Assembly: GCA_030544235.1 (NCBI GenBank)
Contig: CM060471.1
Location: 2,320,848-2,384,847 of the forward strand
DNA from: Lepturacanthus savala
Taxonomy: Eukaryota > Chordata > Actinopteri > Scombriformes > Trichiuridae
Direction of reading: 5' to 3'
DNA length: 64,000 bases
Below, in pieces: positions 60,034-64,000 of the stretch (within the stretch, counting starts at the first letter, position 1; each line of letters begins with the position of its first letter). The notes beneath the pieces are model-generated. The model made no database searches and had not been told where the DNA came from. It saw only the letters and a list, made by a program, of their open reading frames with translations. Both the position numbers and the translations under genes were made by a program.

Positions 60034-61767
60034 ATGGGGGAAGAGGCCGGTCAGACCTGGCAGACCCAAACGTTCTGTGAGGGTTTGCTGGGAACGTCTG
60101 GATGAATCTCCTGTCAGAATGAGCTTCAACTCGCACCTCCGGGAGAGCTTCACTCACGTCCCGGGGGAGGCGGGGGACATTGAGTCCGAGTGGACCTTGT
60201 TCCGCGCCTCTAAGGTCGTCGGTGCCTGTCGTGGCGGCAAACCCCGAACCCGCTGGTGGACACCGGCGGTAAGGGATGCCGTCAAGCTGAAGAAGGATTC
60301 CTACAGAACCTTCTTGGCCTGTGGGTCTCCTGAAGCAGCTGATGGGTATCGGCGTTGTAAGCGGATCGCAGCCTCGGTGGTCGCCGAGGCAAAAACTCAG
60401 GCGTGGGAGGAGTTCGGTGAAGCCATGGAGAAAGACTTTCGAATGTCTTCGAGGAAGTTCTGGACCACCATTTGGCGTCTCAGGTGGGGAAAGCGGCGCA
60501 CCGTTGACACTGTGTTCAGTGGGGACGGGGTGCTGCTGACCTCGACTCGGGACGTCCTGGATCGGTGGGGGGAATACTTCGAAGACCTCCTCAATCCCAC
60601 CAGCACGTCTTCTGTTGAAGAGGCAGAGTCTGGGGGACCAGTGGTGGACTCGCCTATCTCTGGGGCTGAGATCGCCGAGGTAGTCAAAAAGCTCCTCAGC
60701 GGCAAGGGATGAGATTCGCCCTGAGTTCCTCAAGGCTCTGGATGTTGTAGGGCTGTCTTGGTTGACACGTCTCTGCAACATCGCGTGGACATCGGGGGCA
60801 GTGCCTCTGGACTGGCAAACTGGGGTGGTGGTTCCCCTTTATAAAAAGGGGGATCAGAGGGTGTGTTCCAACTATAGAGGGATCACACTCCTCAGCCTCC
60901 CTGGGAAAGTCTATTCGGGGGTACTGGAGAGGAGGGTCCGTAAGATAGTCGAACCTCGGATTCAGGAGGAGCAGTGTGGTTTTCGTCCTGGTCGTGGAAC
61001 TGTGGACCAGCTCTATACCCTTAGCAGGGTGCTCGAGGGTGCGTGGGAGTTCGCCCTACATGTGTTTTGTGGATCTGGAGAAGGCGTTCGACCGTGTCCC
61101 TCGGGCAGTCCTGTGGGGGGTGCTCCGGGAGTATGGGGTCCCGGACCCGTTGACACAGGCTGTCCGGTCCCTGTACTCTCGGTGCCAGAGCTTGGTCCGC
61201 ATTGCCGGTAATAAGACAAACTTGTTTCCAGTGGGGGTTGGACTCCATCAGGGCTGCACTTTGTCACCGATTCTGTTCATAACTTTTATGGATCCTGCCT
61301 CAAGTGGAGGAGTTAAAGTATCTTGGGGTCTTGTTCACGAGTCTGGGGAGGATGGAGCGGGAGATTGACCGGCGGATCGGTGCGGCGTCTGCAGTGATGC
61401 GGGCCCTGCATCAGTCCGTCGTGGTGAAGAAGGAGCTGAGCCGAAAGGCAAAGCTCTTGATTTACCAGTCGATCTACGTTCCTACCCTCACCTATGGTCA
61501 CGAGCTTTGGGTAGTGACCGAAAGAACGAGATCGCGAATACAAGTGGCCGAAATGGGTTTCCTTTGCCAGGGGGCTGGGCTCTCCCTTAGAGATAGGGTG
61601 AGAAGCTGCCCAGGGGAAGACCCAGGACATGCTGGAGAGACTATGTCTCTCGGCTGGTCTGGGAACGCCTTGGGGTCCCCCCGGTAGAGCTGGAGGAAGT
61701 AGCCAGGGAGAGGGAAGTCTGGGCTTCCCTGCTGAAGCTGCTGCCCCCGCGACCCGACAATGGATAA
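60034..61767 (+). pseudogene. Rex3 reverse transcriptase, inactive
   Basis: The first part (to about 60708) is the region before the RT core. A loss of about a dozen bases at 60707 shifts the frame. Next come NYRGITLLSLPGKVY (60870-60914) and EEQCGFRPGRGTVDQLYTLS (60967-61026). A second small deletion near 61059 shifts the frame again into CFVDLEKAFDRVPRAVLWGV (motif A, with its catalytic Asp, about 61063-61122). GLHQGCTLSPILF (motif B) ends near 61283. At about 61291-61296 the sequence jumps from ITFMD to LPQVEELKYLGV, removing the YADD catalytic box. A third deletion at 61605-61612 removes more before GRPRTCWRDYVSRL, and the frame stops at TAA 61765-61767. It is dead. Confidence 0.85.
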
Positions 61768-61796
61768 GCGGAAGAAGACGAGACGAGACGAGAAAC
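60034..61796 (+). mobile_element. Rex3 (RTE-clade) LINE, 5'-truncated and deleted
   Basis: The element begins abruptly inside coding sequence (ggtcagacctggcagacccaaacg) and ends in the tail ataagcggaagaagacgagacgagacgag. Base composition is GC-rich against an AT-rich flank. From memory, the standard Rex3 RT amplicon primer sites lie at 60813-60832 (tggcaaactggggtggtggt) and 61249-61269 (opposite strand), each with one mismatch, giving the usual size of about 460 bp. RTE elements insert by target-primed reverse transcription and are often 5'-truncated. No clear target duplication was seen. Confidence 0.85.
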
Positions 61797-62479
61797 TTCC
61801 TAGTACATAAAACCTAATGCAGTCCCATTGAATTACATAGCATGAAACTATCCTGAGACTATGTTTTTATGTGCATCTGGTGGCGTCAATGGACATCCAG
61901 TCTAAAACTTCCTTTTTCCATTGTTTAGTGATCATTTGCAGTCCTTTACAGACTTTTTAAATTGAGACAAGACAAGAGATTGAATAAAGGCTGATAAAAT
62001 GCTGAAAAACAAAGTTAGAGGATAAAAAGCTAAATTGTCGGCAGACTCCCTTAGGCCCAGAGTCATCATTTGGCCTGGGGCTAACCCGACATCCGCATGC
62101 AATATGCAAACATAATCTGGAACGATTTCTGGTCACAAAATAAGTGTCACTGTACTTATTTGACTGACACAAGTCAGTCCTTTAGGAACTGTTTACTTTT
62201 TTGGCTTCTAGGTTGCTTCCAGGGAATGACGGACCCACTGTGGCCCGCTGAAACTGTGTGTGAGTGTTTATCCCATCATGCCTCTGGACCCAGCCAATGC
62301 ACTTTACATTGGTGACCAAGGAGATTTTAAAAATCATGTTTCCCAGCTCTAGGAAAATTATACATATATAAAACCTCCATGGACCAATGATTCATGATAG
62401 AAAGTTATAATTGAGCTTGTTTGCAGTTTCTCTTGCCAGCCATTTTATAAATATGTCTTAAACAGCTTGCTGTTGTCAC
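61797..62479. other. Non-coding stretch, no gene recognised
   Basis: It holds a 62097-62315 open frame with no domain. Nothing could be assigned. Confidence 0.45.
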
Positions 62480-62483
62480 TTAA

Positions 62484-63970
62484 AGTTGGGGTGGGTGATT
62501 CTTTTTTGCAGCATTTTTTTAAATATTGCCTGAAAACCTTTTCACATTCCCACTGCACACACTAAAATAGAATGTTTGCAAAAAACTCGAAACATTTTGG
62601 TGCGGTCTAGAGGGTGTATTCAGAGGAAAACTCTGACCAATCAATGTACTGATCATCTTTACATTTATTTGCTGTCTAATACGTCCATCAAATACCTATG
62701 CACACACCCCCACCCCTCCCTTCCCAACGGCTCCCCACTTCACCCCCCTCCCACTCGACCCCTCCCCCCATTTTGCGCGTTCATGTGTCGTCGTCGTTAG
62801 CTCGCACAGATATATCGTTGTAACAATGGCAGAGAAGAAGACGTCGACTGGCAGCAAAACCAAGGGGAAAACTGTTCTTGAAAAAGCAACAGCCATGCGG
62901 AAGCTAACAGAAGAACGAAATAGGACAAGAGTGGTTATCGGTACGGCTTTCCAGCGCTGGCGCCAGCTATAAAAGTGAGAAGGGGCTCCAGACGGATGCC
63001 AAAGTCGCCGAATTTTTACTGGATATGTAAGATGTTGTCTTCTAATTACATAATATTTTGACATACTGGTCGGTTAACGGTATTGTAGGCCTATTCAACC
63101 AGTCAGTGAGAAAATGAAAGATGATGACAAACTTATTGTCAATCGAGTGACATAAGCATAATTCTAGCATGTTTCGCTAAGCTACCTACTCTGACTCTGA
63201 CTCTCTCAACTACAAGGCTAAGCTAAGTCTGAGCTTGAGCTCTCGTCATGAAAGCTCTAAATACAAAAATAACACGTGAACAATACTGTGATTACCGCAA
63301 TTTGATTATCGCAAATTTATGGTGACTACAACAGAAAGGTGCCTTTATCCCAGAGATACCCCATACCCCCGTGTGAGTCGTTCCGTTTGTTGCCCGTGAA
63401 ATAAAGCGCCCGCAAGTAAATAAGTCAGTAACATAAATCATTCAAATTCAGGTATGTGGTAGGCTACTACAGGCAAATGCATACTACTTATAAAATAATC
63501 CATGTCTGTGACTGTAACCTATGATGGCTGGCTAGGGACACGATACAGCAGGCTACGTACATCGTGTCATTACTGCAATAACAAAGTAATTGACACACGT
63601 ATCCAATCAACTAGTGGAAATCTAACAGATACTCTAGTTTGAATTGTATGTCAATATTCTTGAAATTACAATAATGAAAGACTGTTTACGTTCATTACGA
63701 TGTTCACAAATCTTGTGAAGACGACATTGCTTGAAGTTAGCAAAGCGGTCACTGTCTGTCATGCTATTGGCGTGAATGCTCGTGAACTCCTGTGACCCCT
63801 CGAGAGTGTGCATGTTCATGTATCCATGAATCATGAAGGCGTGGTTTCGAGGGGTGAGCTGAAGAGGAGGAGGCTGAGCCTTTGGGAGGAGGGGAGGGAG
63901 TGTATATTTTCAAAATCTCACTTGTGTTGAATAGCTGTAACCGTTTTTTCCAAGATCTCCCACTCCACCT
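62484..63970 (+). mobile_element. TTAA-flanked transposon with remnant first exon
   Basis: TTAA directly flanks the element (62480-62483 and 63971-63974). The ends are inverted: AGTTGGGGTGGGTGATTCT on the left, and AGGTGGAGTGGGAGATCTTGG on the right when read on the minus strand. The 1.49-kb element therefore has the terminal signature of Kolobok or piggyBac transposons. It carries a promoter-like GC/C-rich region (62700-62790) and a remnant exon at 62826-63026, but no transposase core. Confidence 0.65.
62826..63026 (+). pseudogene. Frameshifted first exon inside the TTAA element
   Basis: ATG at 62826 has a reasonable context (taacaATGG) and opens a lysine-rich head (MAEKKTSTGSKTKGKTVLEK), then EERNRTRVVIGTAFQRWRQL. 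A 1-nt frame change gives a premature TAA. In the next frame homology continues as SEKGLQTDAKVAEFLLDM, and a good splice donor (tatGTAAGA) follows at 63027. The RWRxL...KG..TDAxVAxFLLD pattern is one I associate with first exons of transposon-derived genes in fish. I cannot name the family. The downstream exons are missing from this copy. Confidence 0.5.
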
Positions 63971-64000
63971 TTAATTATAGTTCACTACATACAAACCATA

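Noticed and set aside
59987..60781. 264-aa antisense frame over Rex3
   Set aside because: It is the shadow of the GC-rich Rex3 coding strand.

Overview
This window is almost certainly teleost fish nuclear DNA. The evidence is a Rex3 (RTE-type) retrotransposon, several decayed Tc1-like transposons of the kind common in bony fish, repeated copies of one tRNA-headed SINE, dense (CA)n/(TA)n microsatellites, an AT-rich background, and the lack of any long open coding sequence. It reads as intergenic or intronic sequence of a vertebrate genome. There are no operons or CRISPR arrays, and I see no bacterial or phage genes.

Host coding content is very low. The best host exon is at 44495-44700 (+). 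It has a strong 3' splice site and 68 uninterrupted codons of helical, charged protein that I could not assign to a gene. A second, weaker candidate is an antisense stretch of 63 codons at 14560-14751 with a membrane segment and a stop codon. It could be a terminal exon or a remnant of an endogenous retroelement, because an LTR-like block lies just beyond it.

Mobile elements supply most of the recognisable structure. From left to right: a TTAA-flanked MITE (2637-2990); a copy of an unnamed inverted-repeat family (3093-3745) next to a Harbinger-like element with TTA target duplications (3770-4353); a SINE with a 10-bp target duplication (5894-6086); a hAT relic carrying a broken BED zinc finger (6765-7471); two Tc1 3' ends (7755-8117 and 12250-12513); an LTR-like block (13783-14370); a Ty3/gypsy reverse-transcriptase relic (21103-22060); tRNA-derived pseudogenes (22114-22866); a Tc1 transposase relic (27424-28107); a degenerate minisatellite (31040-31600); three more copies and a fragment of the unnamed family (32930-33745, 38897-39520, 44851-45404, 50536-50690); a MITE split by a solo LTR (35150-36240); a GC- and CpG-rich LTR-like promoter block (36304-38040); a 220-bp duplication (40694 and 43348); SINEs at 42737 and 46689; a Tc1 element holding two later insertions (52179-53909); the Rex3 copy (60034-61796); and a TTAA element with a remnant first exon (62484-63970).

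The elements fit together as LINE/SINE partners (Rex3 and the SINE share their 3' tails) and as layered insertions that give a relative order of events. I found no convincing new gene system. The items most worth checking are the orphan exon, the unnamed inverted-repeat family, the CpG-rich antisense promoter block, and the TTAA element with its exon.
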